From Albibacterium profundi (GTDB lineage: Bacteria; Bacteroidota; Bacteroidia; Sphingobacteriales; Sphingobacteriaceae), in NCBI RefSeq assembly GCF_042159835.1, contig NZ_JBBVGT010000003.1, forward strand, positions 496,001 to 560,000: a DNA stretch of 64,000 bases, given 5' to 3'. Made by a program: the position numbers and the translations under genes. Under the pieces are notes generated by a model. That model saw only the letters and a program-made list of their open reading frames with translations, was not told where the DNA came from and made no database searches. This document shows, one piece after another, positions 41,309 through 51,021 of the stretch (positions are counted from its first letter, which is position 1; the number at the start of each line of letters is the position of its first letter).

Positions 41309-43288
41309 TTAGTAGGCGAGTAGTTTTTCGATTGTTTCTGGAAGGCGACTTTTAGCTAGAAAGTTTCGCTCCAAGCCCTTGTTCATCGGAACAGCGGTGT
41401 CGAGGCTTGCGCAACGCATAACGGGCGCGTCTAAGTATTCAAAACAATGTTCCGAAATATGCGCGGCAATTTCAGCACCAACGCCGGCGACGAGCGTGTC
41501 TTCGTGTAAGATGAGTGCGCGTCCGGTTTTCCGCACGGCAGCTTCCACCGCTTCTTTGTCCCAAGGTAAGATGCTCCGTAAATCAACCAACATAATGGAG
41601 AGTTCGGGTTGACTTTTTAGGTAATCTAAAGCCCAGTGGACTCCTAAACCATAGGTTATTATGCACAGATGGGAGCCTTCCCTGATTGTGTTTGCCTTTC
41701 CTATGGGTGTGGTATAATAGGCATCAGGAATCTCCTGGTGGAGCGAACGGTAAAGATATTTATGTTCGAAGTAAATTACTGGGTTGGGATCGTTGATAGC
41801 TGAAAGCAATAAACCCTTAGCGTCATGAGGGAAAGCCGGGTATACAACTTTGAGCCCCGGAGTTTTCATAAACCAAGCTTCATTGGATTGGGAGTGAAAG
41901 GGGCCTGCACCGCTTCCGGCGCCTGTAGGCATGCGAATCACGACATCTGCATTCTGCCCCCACCGATAATGAGACTTTGCCAAATTGTTAATGATTTGAT
42001 TAAAACCCATTGTTGCAAAATCAGCAAATTGCATTTCAATAACTGATTTATATCCGCCGACTGATAATCCTAGTCCTGAGCCTATTATAGCTGATTCACA
42101 TAAAGGAGTATTGCGGATTCTATGCGCACCAAATTCATCGACGAAACCTTCGGTTACTTTAAATGCACCACCATAGTGACCGATATCCTGACCCATCATA
42201 ATCAGTTTATCATACTTTTTCATGGCTGTTCGAAGGGCGTCTGAAATGGCATCTAAATAGCGTCTTTCTGTTGTCGACTCTGTCACCGGATTTACAATCT
42301 CAGGTTGGTGAGGAAAATACATGTCTTCGATCTCGCTATCTGGGTCGATCGGCTCAATTGGTGAACCAAAACTTTCATTAATGGCGGCTTCAATCTCGTG
42401 TTTAAACTTAGTGTATAAACGGTCTATTTCACCCTGTTCTATAATCTCACTATCAACTAAATATGATTCATAAGATAAAAGTGGATCTTTCATTTTCCAA
42501 GGTTCAAAAACTTCCGGTTGGATATATTTCGTACCCGACGCTTCTTCATGTCCTCTCATTCTAAATGTGTTGCATTCGATGATGATAGGTCTTGGGTTAT
42601 TTCGGATTTCAATAGCCTTCTCCTTGATGGTTGTATACACTTCCAAAACGTTGTTTCCATCAATCTGAATAGCTTCAACGCCATAGCCTATTCCTTTATC
42701 TGAAAGATTAACACATCGATATTGCTCGTCTGTTGGCGTTGATAGTGCATAGCCATTATTTTCTATAATAAATATTACAGGGAGATCCCAAACTGCGGCG
42801 ACATTGACGGATTCATGGAAATCACCTTCACTGGTTCCACCTTCGCCCGTAAATACGAGCACACACTTTTCGTCCCCATCAAGTTTATGACCTAAGGCAA
42901 TTCCATTAGCAACGGCTAATTGCGGCCCCAAATGAGAGATCATGCCGACAATCTTAAGCTCTTGGCTCCCAAAGTGGAAAGATCGGTCGCGTCCCTTGAT
43001 GAAGCCACTTGCTTTCCCTTGAAACTGATCCAACAGACGGACCAGGTCTATATTTCTGCTCGTAAACACACCTAGATTCCTATGCATCGGAAGGATGTAT
43101 TCGCTTTCCTTCATTGCCAAGGTTGCACCGACGGCAACAGCTTCTTGTCCGATGCCCGAAAACCATTTGCCTAACTTTCCCTGTTTTAGTAAAATCAGCA
43201 TCCGCTCTTCGAATAAACGCGGAAATAAAAGTGCTTGATACAGTGCTAATTGCTCTTCCGTGCTCAGCATATAGCGATCGAAGTCCAT
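41309..43288 (-). CDS. Fused alpha/beta E1 component of a 2-oxoacid dehydrogenase (branched-chain type)
   Basis: A 659-residue single-chain E1. The alpha part (about 1-325) has the thiamine-diphosphate motif GEGGTSEGDFHESVNVA ending ENNGYALSTP, and the MRGHEEASGTKY loop; the beta part (about 340-659) has MGQDIGHYGGAFKVTEGF, RNTPLCESAIIGSGLGL and HSQSNEAWFMKTPGLKVVYP. It decarboxylates a branched 2-oxoacid (or pyruvate-like substrate) and passes the acyl group to E2, completing supply of branched-chain acyl-CoA starters for iso-fatty acids, abundant in this phylum. E2 and E3 genes are not adjacent. Confidence 0.93.
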   Translation of the reverse strand: MDFDRYMLSTEEQLALYQALLFPRLFEERMLILLKQGKLGKWFSGIGQEAVAVGATLAMKESEYILPMHRNLGVFTSRNIDLVRLLDQFQGKASGFIKGRDRSFHFGSQELKIVGMISHLGPQLAVANGIALGHKLDGDEKCVLVFTGEGGTSEGDFHESVNVAAVWDLPVIFIIENNGYALSTPTDEQYRCVNLSDKGIGYGVEAIQIDGNNVLEVYTTIKEKAIEIRNNPRPIIIECNTFRMRGHEEASGTKYIQPEVFEPWKMKDPLLSYESYLVDSEIIEQGEIDRLYTKFKHEIEAAINESFGSPIEPIDPDSEIEDMYFPHQPEIVNPVTESTTERRYLDAISDALRTAMKKYDKLIMMGQDIGHYGGAFKVTEGFVDEFGAHRIRNTPLCESAIIGSGLGLSVGGYKSVIEMQFADFATMGFNQIINNLAKSHYRWGQNADVVIRMPTGAGSGAGPFHSQSNEAWFMKTPGLKVVYPAFPHDAKGLLLSAINDPNPVIYFEHKYLYRSLHQEIPDAYYTTPIGKANTIREGSHLCIITYGLGVHWALDYLKSQPELSIMLVDLRSILPWDKEAVEAAVRKTGRALILHEDTLVAGVGAEIAAHISEHCFEYLDAPVMRCASLDTAVPMNKGLERNFLAKSRLPETIEKLLAY

Positions 43289-43353
43289 AGTCGTTTAGGT
43301 GTTAATTGTTCCTGGTTAATTTACGAAATCTCTTCATGTTTTCTTTATTTAAT

Positions 43354-43361
43354 TAAATTTG
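43354..43361 (+). promoter_or_regulatory. -7 box (TAAATTTG) for the M16 peptidase operon
   Basis: TAAATTTG matches TAnnTTTG and lies 31 bases before the ATG at 43393, a leader length like that of other genes here. The -33 element is not clear. Confidence 0.45.
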
Positions 43362-43392
43362 TAGCTATTTGCTTGAACAAAAGAATAAGAAT

Positions 43393-44637
43393 ATGGTAAA
43401 ATACAACCGTTTTGTTTTGAAAAACGGACTTCGAGTGTTAGTTCATGAAGATCCTTCTACGCCTATGGCGGTAGTTAACATCTTATACGATGTGGGCGCC
43501 CGCGATGAAAATCCTAATCAGACCGGGTTTGCACACTTGTTTGAACATTTGATGTTTGGCGGTTCCGTGAACATTCCAGAGTATGATAGGCCACTGCAGT
43601 TGGTTGGTGGAGAAAACAATGCCTTTACCAGTAATGATATTACCAATTACTATCTAACCTTGCCTGCATTGAATATTGAAACAGCCTTTTGGTTAGAGAG
43701 CGATCGGATGCTGAGCCTTGCCTTCAGTCAAAAGAGTTTAGATGTACAGAAAAATGTTGTTTGCGAGGAATTTAAGCAGCGTTACCTTAATCAACCCTAC
43801 GGGGATGTCTGGTTAAAATTGCGACCTTTGGCATATAAAAACCACCCGTATCAGTGGGCTACAATTGGGAAAGAACTATCGCATATTGAGAACGCACAGA
43901 TGGCTGACGTTAAGGCTTTCTTCAATAAACATTATACGCCTCAGAACGCCATTTTGGTTGTCGCCGGGAATGTGCTGACCGATGAGATTAAGCTATTGGC
44001 AGAGAAATGGTTCGAACCTATTAGTCCGGGTAATAAATATGTTCGAAACCTCCCGTTAGAGCCTGAACAAAATGACGAAAGAAGGGAGATTGTACATGCC
44101 GATGTGCCTAGCGATAGTCTTTATATAGCATTTCAAATGTGCGAACATGATAGCCCCGATTATTATGTATCCGATCTTATTTCTGATCTCTTATCAAGAG
44201 GGCAGTCGTCACGTTTATACCGACGGCTGTTAAAAGAACAGGAGATGTTTAGTGAAATCAACGCCTATGTCATGGGCAGTATTGATAAGGGGCTGTTTGT
44301 GGTCGAAGGAAAGCCATTACCCGGTGTCTCTGTAGAGGTAGCCGAAGCAGCGATCTGGAAGGAGCTTGTCTCGATGGCCGACGAAGATGTGCTGGATTAT
44401 GAGCTCGAAAAAGTTAAAAATAAAATTGAATCTACAATGGCATTCTCAGAAATGTCTATTTTGAATAAAGCAATGAACCTAGCTTATTTTGAATTGCTGG
44501 GAGATGCCGAAATGATCAATACAGAAACCGAACGCTATTTGTCTGTTACTCCGAAAGATATTCGGAGAGTAAGCAGTCAGCTTTTTAGAAAAGAAAACTC
44601 ATCTACGTTAATTTATTTATCCCAAGAACATGCTTAA
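43393..44637 (+). CDS. M16 zinc peptidase, catalytic subunit
   Basis: About 414 residues from the ATG at 43393 (a TTG at 43369 also opens the frame). The inverted zinc motif HxxEH is H48-L-F-E-H52 in FAHLFEHLMFGG, with the distal glutamate near E125 in VVCEEFKQRYL. There is no signal peptide, so it acts in the cytoplasm. The C-terminal half has the second M16 fold (SLYIAFQMCEHDSPDYYVSDLISD) but lacks the RY signature. It overlaps the next gene by 8 bases; the pair should form a heterodimeric M16B peptidase. Confidence 0.93.
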   Translation: MVKYNRFVLKNGLRVLVHEDPSTPMAVVNILYDVGARDENPNQTGFAHLFEHLMFGGSVNIPEYDRPLQLVGGENNAFTSNDITNYYLTLPALNIETAFWLESDRMLSLAFSQKSLDVQKNVVCEEFKQRYLNQPYGDVWLKLRPLAYKNHPYQWATIGKELSHIENAQMADVKAFFNKHYTPQNAILVVAGNVLTDEIKLLAEKWFEPISPGNKYVRNLPLEPEQNDERREIVHADVPSDSLYIAFQMCEHDSPDYYVSDLISDLLSRGQSSRLYRRLLKEQEMFSEINAYVMGSIDKGLFVVEGKPLPGVSVEVAEAAIWKELVSMADEDVLDYELEKVKNKIESTMAFSEMSILNKAMNLAYFELLGDAEMINTETERYLSVTPKDIRRVSSQLFRKENSSTLIYLSQEHA

Positions 44638-45907
44638 TCGAATAGACCCACCTGTTTTTCATCCTATAGAACGTGTAAATATTCTTTCTCCGGAGTCAAT
44701 GGAGCTGAGTAATGGAGCCAAATTATTTGTGTTTTCGGCTGGCGATCAAGATTTGATTCGAGTGCAATGGGTATTTAACAATAGAGGATTTCAAATAGAC
44801 AAGCCACTCGCACATGCAGCTTTAAGTGCTAATTTGATGGAAGGAACGACAAAGCACTCGAGTGCAATCATTGCCGAGTCTATTGATTATTATGGAGCTT
44901 TCCTCTATCCGGAATTTAGCTATGATCATACAGCTCTCAGTCTTATTACCCTCGGAAAACACCTCAATAAAGTTTTGCCGATTGTGGTTGATATACTAAA
45001 TGATGCTAACTTTCCGCAAGAGGAGCTCGATACCTATTGTCGGAATTCAAAACAATCATTGAAAATTGCGCTGAAGAAAAATGATTCTGTTGCTCGACGC
45101 GAATTTAATAACGCATTGTTCGGCGATACCTTGTACGGTTTCAAGGCAGGGGAAGAAGACTATAATAATCTGCAAAGGACAGATGTAATAGAGTTATTTA
45201 GGCAGCAAATAAATCCGTCAAACTGTTCCATCTTTCTTTCCGGTAAGGTTGATAACGCGATGACTGACTATGTTTTTCGGACGCTTGAAAAAGACTGGAA
45301 AAAAGGTGATAAGCTGGAACCGGAAAGTAGAATAAAAAATTTAAATGGAATAACAAAAGAAGTTGTTGTTCAGAAAGATAAAGCATTGCAGACTGCCGTC
45401 CGATTAGGTAATATAAGTATCGGGCGTAGTCATCCTGATTTCCCTTCTTTGCAAGTGGTGAACGCTTTATTCGGTGGATTTTTTGGCTCCCGACTGATGG
45501 CTAATATTCGTGAGGATAAAGGGTATACGTATGGAATTGGGTCTCATTTAGTTTCCTTGTCGGATGCCGCATATTTGACGGTCGCGACGGAAGTTGGTGC
45601 TGAGTTTACATCACAAACATTGACCGAAGTTGAATACGAGATAGATCGTCTGAAGAACGAACCGGTTTCTAATGAAGAACTGGCCCTGGTGAAAAATTAT
45701 TTGTTAGGTTCATTGCTTGGTAGCCTGCAAGACGTATTTTCTCATGTCGACAAATTTAGACAAGTGTATTATTCTGGCTTATCACTGGATTACTATGATT
45801 ATTACACCCAGCAAGTTAATCAAATGATACCCGAAGATGTACAACGATTAGCAAATAAATACCTTGATTTTAGTCAGATGACTAAAGTGCTCGTTGGAAA
45901 GATTTAG
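44630..45907 (+). CDS. M16 peptidase-like partner subunit, zinc site absent
   Basis: A 425-residue M16-fold protein. Where the first subunit has HLFEH this one reads LAHAALSANLMEGTT, without the histidine and glutamate ligands, so it cannot bind zinc. It carries the substrate-binding signature near the C-terminus, NIREDKGYTYGIGSHL, which is missing from its partner. Together they restore one complete active site, as in known M16B alpha/beta pairs. The start codon overlaps the end of the catalytic subunit gene by 8 bases, so expression is coupled. Confidence 0.93.
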   Translation: MLNRIDPPVFHPIERVNILSPESMELSNGAKLFVFSAGDQDLIRVQWVFNNRGFQIDKPLAHAALSANLMEGTTKHSSAIIAESIDYYGAFLYPEFSYDHTALSLITLGKHLNKVLPIVVDILNDANFPQEELDTYCRNSKQSLKIALKKNDSVARREFNNALFGDTLYGFKAGEEDYNNLQRTDVIELFRQQINPSNCSIFLSGKVDNAMTDYVFRTLEKDWKKGDKLEPESRIKNLNGITKEVVVQKDKALQTAVRLGNISIGRSHPDFPSLQVVNALFGGFFGSRLMANIREDKGYTYGIGSHLVSLSDAAYLTVATEVGAEFTSQTLTEVEYEIDRLKNEPVSNEELALVKNYLLGSLLGSLQDVFSHVDKFRQVYYSGLSLDYYDYYTQQVNQMIPEDVQRLANKYLDFSQMTKVLVGKI

Positions 45908-45957
45908 CGATAAAAAAAATTAAATATCACATAATAATTGTTACATTGATCTAGATT

Positions 45958-47532
45958 ATGAATAAACTATTTATGAAGAGACCATTTACACGAAGTGCTG
46001 CTTTGAGCAGCATAAGCTTGCTTTTCTTTATTTCTATCGTATCCTCGGCCTTTGCTCAAGTAAAAGGCGATGAAAAACCTCCGAACATCGTAATAATCAT
46101 TTCAGATGATCATGCTTTTCAAGCAATTAGTGCTTACGGTAGCAATCTAATGCAGACCCCTAATATGGATCGTTTAGCCAAAGAAGGGGTCTTATTGAAT
46201 CGGGCATACGTGACGAATTCTATTTGTGGCCCGAGTAGAGCTGTTTTACTTACTGGAAAGTACAGTCATAAGAATGGTTTTAAAGATAATGAAACGTCCA
46301 CTTTTGATCATGGGCAAGATCTTTTTGTAAAAAGACTACAAAAAGCCGGTTACGAGACAGCGTGGATTGGCAAGCAGCATTTAGGTAACAAACCCCAGGG
46401 TTTTGATTACTGGGAAATTCTTCCAGGTCAGGGCAGCTATTTTAACCCGGACTTTTTGAAAATGGACGGAACACGTGCGCATTATGAAGGCTATGTGTCT
46501 GACGTGATTTCTGATTTAACGGTCGACTGGCTTGATGAAAGAGAATCTGATCAGCCTTTTTGTCTAATTGTCGGCCATAAGGCTACACACCGAACTTGGA
46601 TGCCGGATACGGGCGACTTGGATATGTTTGAGGATGTGACCTTTCCTTTACCACACAACTTTTATGATGATTATGATGGGAGAGAGGCAGCTGAAGTTCA
46701 AGACATGACTATTTCCAAAACCATGGTAATGGGTTATGATTTAAAAATGCTTACAGGAGTAGAAAACGAAGGAACCGTCAACCGCATGACTCCAGAGCAA
46801 AGGAAGAAATACCAAGACTTTTATGGACCTATAGAAGCCGATTTAAAAGCAAGAAACCTACAGGGAAATGAGCTAACCGAATGGAAATATCAGCGCTATA
46901 TGAAGGATTACCTGGCAACAGCGGCATCTTTAGACAGAAATATAGGTAGAGTATTGGATTATTTGGACGAGCATAATCTTTCTGAAAACACGCTTGTCAT
47001 CTACATGTCTGACCAAGGGTTTTATCTAGGTGAGCATGGTTGGTTTGATAAACGATTTATGTACGAGGAGTCTTTTCGGACACCGATGCTGGTCCGTTAT
47101 CCTGGTGTGATTAAGCCTGGGACTGAGTCGGATGATTTTATCATGAACTTAGATGTAGCGCCAACGATGTTAGATGTTGCTGGTTTGGAGATTCCAGCCG
47201 AAATGCAGGGAGAATCATTCTTGCCGGTATTGACCAAGAAGTCAGCCAAAGGTCGAGACGCTATGTTTTATCACTATTATGAAAATGGCGAGCATTCTGT
47301 TTCACCACATTTTGGTGTCCGCACAGAGCGTTATAAATTGATTCGCTTTTATAAGCGAGTAGAAAGTTGGGAACTTTTCGATTTGAAGAAAGATGCCAAT
47401 GAAATGGAAAACCTCTATGGAAAACCGGGCTATGAAAAGACTACTGCCAAGTTGAAAGCGAAATTGGCCGAATTGATCGAACAGTATGAAGACGAAGAGG
47501 CTGCACGAATCATGGCACAGGAAATTGATTAA
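45958..47532 (+). CDS. Exported sulfatase, Cys-type
   Basis: A 524-residue sulfatase with a signal peptide (SSISLLFFISIVSSAFAQ). NIVIIISDDHAFQAISAYG forms the metal site, C90-G-P-S-R with AVLLTG is the formylglycine motif, GKQHLG and YMSDQGFYLGEHGWFDKR follow. The YMSDQGFYLGEHGW form suggests the S1 subgroup that includes glycosaminoglycan and iduronate-type sulfatases, but the substrate is not readable. It stands alone, not beside glycosidases, unlike the first sulfatase. A 12-pair hairpin 3 prime (47669-47702) probably ends the transcript. Confidence 0.94.
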   Translation: MNKLFMKRPFTRSAALSSISLLFFISIVSSAFAQVKGDEKPPNIVIIISDDHAFQAISAYGSNLMQTPNMDRLAKEGVLLNRAYVTNSICGPSRAVLLTGKYSHKNGFKDNETSTFDHGQDLFVKRLQKAGYETAWIGKQHLGNKPQGFDYWEILPGQGSYFNPDFLKMDGTRAHYEGYVSDVISDLTVDWLDERESDQPFCLIVGHKATHRTWMPDTGDLDMFEDVTFPLPHNFYDDYDGREAAEVQDMTISKTMVMGYDLKMLTGVENEGTVNRMTPEQRKKYQDFYGPIEADLKARNLQGNELTEWKYQRYMKDYLATAASLDRNIGRVLDYLDEHNLSENTLVIYMSDQGFYLGEHGWFDKRFMYEESFRTPMLVRYPGVIKPGTESDDFIMNLDVAPTMLDVAGLEIPAEMQGESFLPVLTKKSAKGRDAMFYHYYENGEHSVSPHFGVRTERYKLIRFYKRVESWELFDLKKDANEMENLYGKPGYEKTTAKLKAKLAELIEQYEDEEAARIMAQEID

Positions 47533-47668
47533 TACCCTAAATTTAAAAATAACCATTTATAGGTATTGATAATTCTTTAAAAGGCAGTACTTTTGATTAG
47601 TTTATTGAACCGAATTAAAACTTTAACCCATTTTTTACAGGTACTTTAAGCTATACTTAATTTGAAAC

Positions 47669-47702
47669 ATAAATATGGCCTCCATTGTGGGGCCATATTT
47701 AT
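47669..47702. terminator. Hairpin terminator downstream of the sulfatase gene
   Basis: Perfect 12-base inverted repeat ATAAATATGGCC/GGCCATATTTAT with a 10-base loop, followed by a T-rich stretch. It lies 137 bases after the sulfatase stop. Confidence 0.7.
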
Positions 47703-48041
47703 TTTATAAATCTTTTTTCTTTAAGACTTGTTTTGCCTTCTCTCGGTGTTGAGAGCCAGTTATCAGGGACCTAACATAGCTATACGGTATGAATACTCGA
47801 CGAATAGGCGAGTGAACAGGGTATCTGATAAGACTTATAGCAGAACGAATCCTTAAGCTGATTTATTTTAGAATACCCATTAATTGGTATTGGAGAGAGT
47901 TATTTTAAAATAATATCTTTGACGGCAGATGAAACGGATATAAAATACGTGAATACCTGATTTAGTGTGGCTAATACTGTGGTTATTTAGAGTGATAAAC
48001 CAGTAAGTTGTTGATTATAAGGTGCATAAGGAGAATAAAAG
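47703..48041. other. Non-coding stretch between sulfatase terminator and tRNA-Leu
   Basis: About 340 bases with no ORF of credible size. There is a small hairpin CTCTC/GAGAG near 47736-47751 and an inverted repeat AATACC/GGTATT near 47872-47891. I see no promoter or RNA family here. The tRNA is transcribed toward it, and no clear terminator hairpin follows the tRNA. Confidence 0.5.
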
Positions 48042-48124
48042 TACCCGGGAGCAGATTCGAACTGCCACGCCCTTAGGGCGCCACCCCCTCAAGATGGTGC
48101 GTCTACCAATTTCGCCACCCGGGT
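48042..48124 (-). tRNA. tRNA-Leu, anticodon GAG
   Basis: The minus strand folds into an 83-base class II tRNA: acceptor ACCCGGG/CCCGGGT with discriminator A, D arm containing AAATTGGTAGAC, anticodon stem CCATC/GGTGG around loop TTGAGGG (anticodon GAG, reading CUC/CUU), long variable arm CGCCC-taa-GGGCG, and T arm GGCAG-TTCGAAT-CTGCT. The 3 prime CCA is not encoded. Confidence 0.97.
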
Positions 48125-48213
48125 AAGGATTCGGACTGCAAATATATCATTTCATTAAGAATTATTGTATTATTTTGTTACTATTTTGCATTTAAATAAA
48201 GATTGAACGAAAG

Positions 48214-49608
48214 ATGAAGATTACCAATATATGTTGTATCGGAGCCGGTTATGTAGGTGGACCAACCATGGCCGTTATTGCAAAGCACAATCCTGATATC
48301 AAAGTCACTGTCGTTGATATGAATGCTGCACGTATTGCTGCCTGGAACGATTCCGATGTCAATAATATCCCTATATACGAACCCGGTTTAAGCGATATCG
48401 TAGCCGAGACTAGAGGGAGAAATTTATTTTTCTCTACGGACGTCGATCAAGCGATTTTTGACGCAGAAATGATCTTTATTTCTGTGAACACGCCGACTAA
48501 AACCTATGGTAAAGGCAAGGGAATGGCATCCGATTTAAAATACATTGAATTATGTGCGCGACAGATTGCTCATGTGGCTAAAGATGACAAGATTGTTATT
48601 GAGAAATCAACCTTACCGGTACGTACGGCGCAGACCATTAAAAGTATTCTTAAGCATACCGGTAACGGTGTACAATATCAGATCTTATCGAATCCAGAGT
48701 TTTTAGCTGAAGGGACGGCGATCCGTGATTTAGAAAATCCAGATCGTGTATTAATAGGGGGTGACCATAACGAAGAAGGCCAAAAAGCTATCGATGCATT
48801 GGTTAAGATATATGAGGCTTGGATACCGAAGGAAAAGATCCTAACGACAAACGTATGGTCTTCTGAGTTGTCAAAGTTGACAGCAAACGCTTTTTTGGCT
48901 CAGCGGGTGTCATCAATTAATGCGATTTCCGAACTTTGTGAAGTTACAGGTGCAGACGTCACCGAAGTGGCGAGGTCCATTGGAATGGACAGTCGTATCG
49001 GTAGTAAGTTTTTGCAAGCCTCGGTTGGTTTCGGCGGATCCTGCTTCCAGAAGGACATTTTAAACCTGGTTTATATTGCTAAGTCATACGGACTGACCGA
49101 AGTTGCCGATTATTGGGAGCAGGTCATTATCATGAACGATTATCAGAAAACACGCTTCGCGCATAATATTATCCGAACTCTCTACAATACAGTTTCTGGT
49201 AAGAAGATAGCTTTCTTGGGCTGGGCCTTTAAAAAAGATACAAATGATACACGAGAGTCAGCAGCAATTTATGTGGCCGATATCTTGTTAAACGAACAAG
49301 CCGAACTAATGGTGCTTGATCCAAAAGTAGACAAGGAAACCATCTATGCTGATTTAGATTATCTTAAAACGCGTGCTCCGGAAGAAAACAGAAAGCTTGT
49401 TGATGTATCTTCTGACCCTTATGAGGTTTGTAAAGATGCACATGCTGTCACTATTTTGACAGAGTGGGATGAGTTTAACACATACGACTGGCAAAAGATA
49501 TTTGATAATATGAAAAAGCCAGCATTTGTTTTTGACGGGCGAAACCTGCTGGATGCTATAAAGATGAAAGAAATCGGGTTTATGTATGAGTCTATCGGTG
49601 TACGATAG
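48214..49608 (+). CDS. ugd: UDP-glucose 6-dehydrogenase, eukaryote-like type
   Basis: A 464-residue enzyme that oxidises UDP-glucose to UDP-glucuronate with 2 NAD. N-terminal NICCIGAGYVGGPTMAVIA, TVVDMNAARIAAWN and IYEPGL closely resemble the animal UGDH sequence type rather than the usual shorter bacterial Ugd. The catalytic cysteine is C277 in GFGGSCFQKD, and GWAFKKDTNDTRES marks the C-terminal domain. UDP-glucuronate would feed surface polysaccharide synthesis. It converges with purB. Confidence 0.95.
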   Translation: MKITNICCIGAGYVGGPTMAVIAKHNPDIKVTVVDMNAARIAAWNDSDVNNIPIYEPGLSDIVAETRGRNLFFSTDVDQAIFDAEMIFISVNTPTKTYGKGKGMASDLKYIELCARQIAHVAKDDKIVIEKSTLPVRTAQTIKSILKHTGNGVQYQILSNPEFLAEGTAIRDLENPDRVLIGGDHNEEGQKAIDALVKIYEAWIPKEKILTTNVWSSELSKLTANAFLAQRVSSINAISELCEVTGADVTEVARSIGMDSRIGSKFLQASVGFGGSCFQKDILNLVYIAKSYGLTEVADYWEQVIIMNDYQKTRFAHNIIRTLYNTVSGKKIAFLGWAFKKDTNDTRESAAIYVADILLNEQAELMVLDPKVDKETIYADLDYLKTRAPEENRKLVDVSSDPYEVCKDAHAVTILTEWDEFNTYDWQKIFDNMKKPAFVFDGRNLLDAIKMKEIGFMYESIGVR

Positions 49609-49626
49609 ACTCGCCTTTCAGCTATT

Positions 49627-50970
49627 TTATATTCCCGTATAGTTCCAGGGTGTAATTGCTTTAATCTCGGCTTTAATGTCGTCCGAAACGTTTAAGCCAT
49701 CTACAAATGCGGCAATTGTTTGTTCATTAACCTGATCATTGGTTCTTGTCAGGTCCTTCAATGCCTCATAAGGTTTCGGATAACCTTCGCGCCGAAGGAT
49801 TGTCTGGATTCCTTCAGCCACAACAGCCCAATTGTTTTCTAAATCTGACCGGAAAGCTGTTCCGTTGATAATCAACTTGTTCAATCCTCGCATGAGCGAT
49901 TTGAAAGCAATTAAGGTATGCGCGAACGGTACCCCAATGTTTCTTAATACCGTTGAGTCGGTTAAATCTCGTTGTAATCTTGATATAGGAAGCTTAGCTG
50001 CCAAGTGCTCTAGTAAAGCATTAGCTATCCCTAAGTTTCCTTCCGCGTTTTCAAAGTCGATCGGGTTTACTTTGTGTGGCATCGCTGATGAGCCAATCTG
50101 GCCGGCAACAATCTCCTGTTTGAAATAATCCATCGAGATGTAGGTCCAGATATCCCTACAAAGATCCAGCAGAATATTATTAATGCGTTTCAGCGTATCG
50201 CAATGAGCAGCGAAATTGTCATAATGCTCTATCTGCGTGGTGAATTGTGAGCGACTAAGGCCGAGCTGTTCGTTGACAAAGTTGTTTCCAAATGTAACCC
50301 AATCTATTTGTGGATAGGCTAGATGATGAGCATTAAAATTACCCGTTGCCCCACCGAATTTTGCAGAAAATGGTATTTGATTCAACAGCTTAACCTGATT
50401 CTCCAAACGTTCGATAAAAACTTTTATTTCCTTTCCGAGGCGAGTGGGTGATGCAGGTTGACCATGTGTTCTAGCCAGCATAGAGATATTCTTCCACGTT
50501 TCTGATAGGTTGCCAAGTTTTTCAAGAATAGATTGTAGTTCTGGACGATACACTTCCTCTACGGCCTGTTTCCATGACAGCGGGATTGCCGTATTGTTAA
50601 CATCCTGCGAAGTTAGTCCAAAATGGATAAACTCTTTGTTTTCCTTGATGCCGAGCGAATCAAATTTTTCTTTGATAAAATATTCGACAGCTTTAACATC
50701 ATGATTTGTTGTTTTTTCTATTTCTTTAATTCGTTTTGCATCCTCTTTCGAGAATTCGTCAAGAATATTACGCAGCTTTTTCTTCGTAGGATCGTCTAAT
50801 TTAGACAATTGTTGAATCTCTGTTTCGCTCAACGCAATGTAATATTCTATTTCAACAAGCACTCGAAAACGGATAAGTGCATATTCCGAGAAGTAGTTAG
50901 TCAGCTGCGTCGTCACCTTATGATAGCGGCCATCAATTGGTGAAATAGCAGAAAGGGGAGAAAGTGTCAT
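49627..50970 (-). CDS. purB: Adenylosuccinate lyase
   Basis: A 447-residue PurB of the long form found in Gammaproteobacteria and Bacteroidota. It cleaves SAICAR and adenylosuccinate, releasing fumarate, in purine synthesis. Signature loop SSAMPHKVNPIDFENAEGN holds the catalytic serine; TNHDVKAVEYF and ARTHGQPASPT carry active-site histidines. A complete promoter lies directly upstream. Confidence 0.97.
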   Translation of the reverse strand: MTLSPLSAISPIDGRYHKVTTQLTNYFSEYALIRFRVLVEIEYYIALSETEIQQLSKLDDPTKKKLRNILDEFSKEDAKRIKEIEKTTNHDVKAVEYFIKEKFDSLGIKENKEFIHFGLTSQDVNNTAIPLSWKQAVEEVYRPELQSILEKLGNLSETWKNISMLARTHGQPASPTRLGKEIKVFIERLENQVKLLNQIPFSAKFGGATGNFNAHHLAYPQIDWVTFGNNFVNEQLGLSRSQFTTQIEHYDNFAAHCDTLKRINNILLDLCRDIWTYISMDYFKQEIVAGQIGSSAMPHKVNPIDFENAEGNLGIANALLEHLAAKLPISRLQRDLTDSTVLRNIGVPFAHTLIAFKSLMRGLNKLIINGTAFRSDLENNWAVVAEGIQTILRREGYPKPYEALKDLTRTNDQVNEQTIAAFVDGLNVSDDIKAEIKAITPWNYTGI

Positions 50971-50990
50971 GAATCAGTCTTTTGAGATGA

Positions 50991-51021
50991 CAAATGTAAA
51001 TAATAACCTAGATTTAACAAA
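50991..51021 (-). promoter_or_regulatory. Promoter of purB (TTTG, 19-base spacer, TACATTTG)
   Basis: Minus strand: TTTG at 51021-51018, 19 bases, TACATTTG at 50998-50991, 20 bases before the purB ATG. The -33 element is part of the T run of the upstream terminator, so the two signals are packed together. Confidence 0.65.

Noticed and set aside
47703..48041. Hidden small gene or attachment site beside tRNA-Leu
   Set aside because: No frame of credible length, no integrase nearby and no repeat of the tRNA 3 prime end was found in the flanking sequence.
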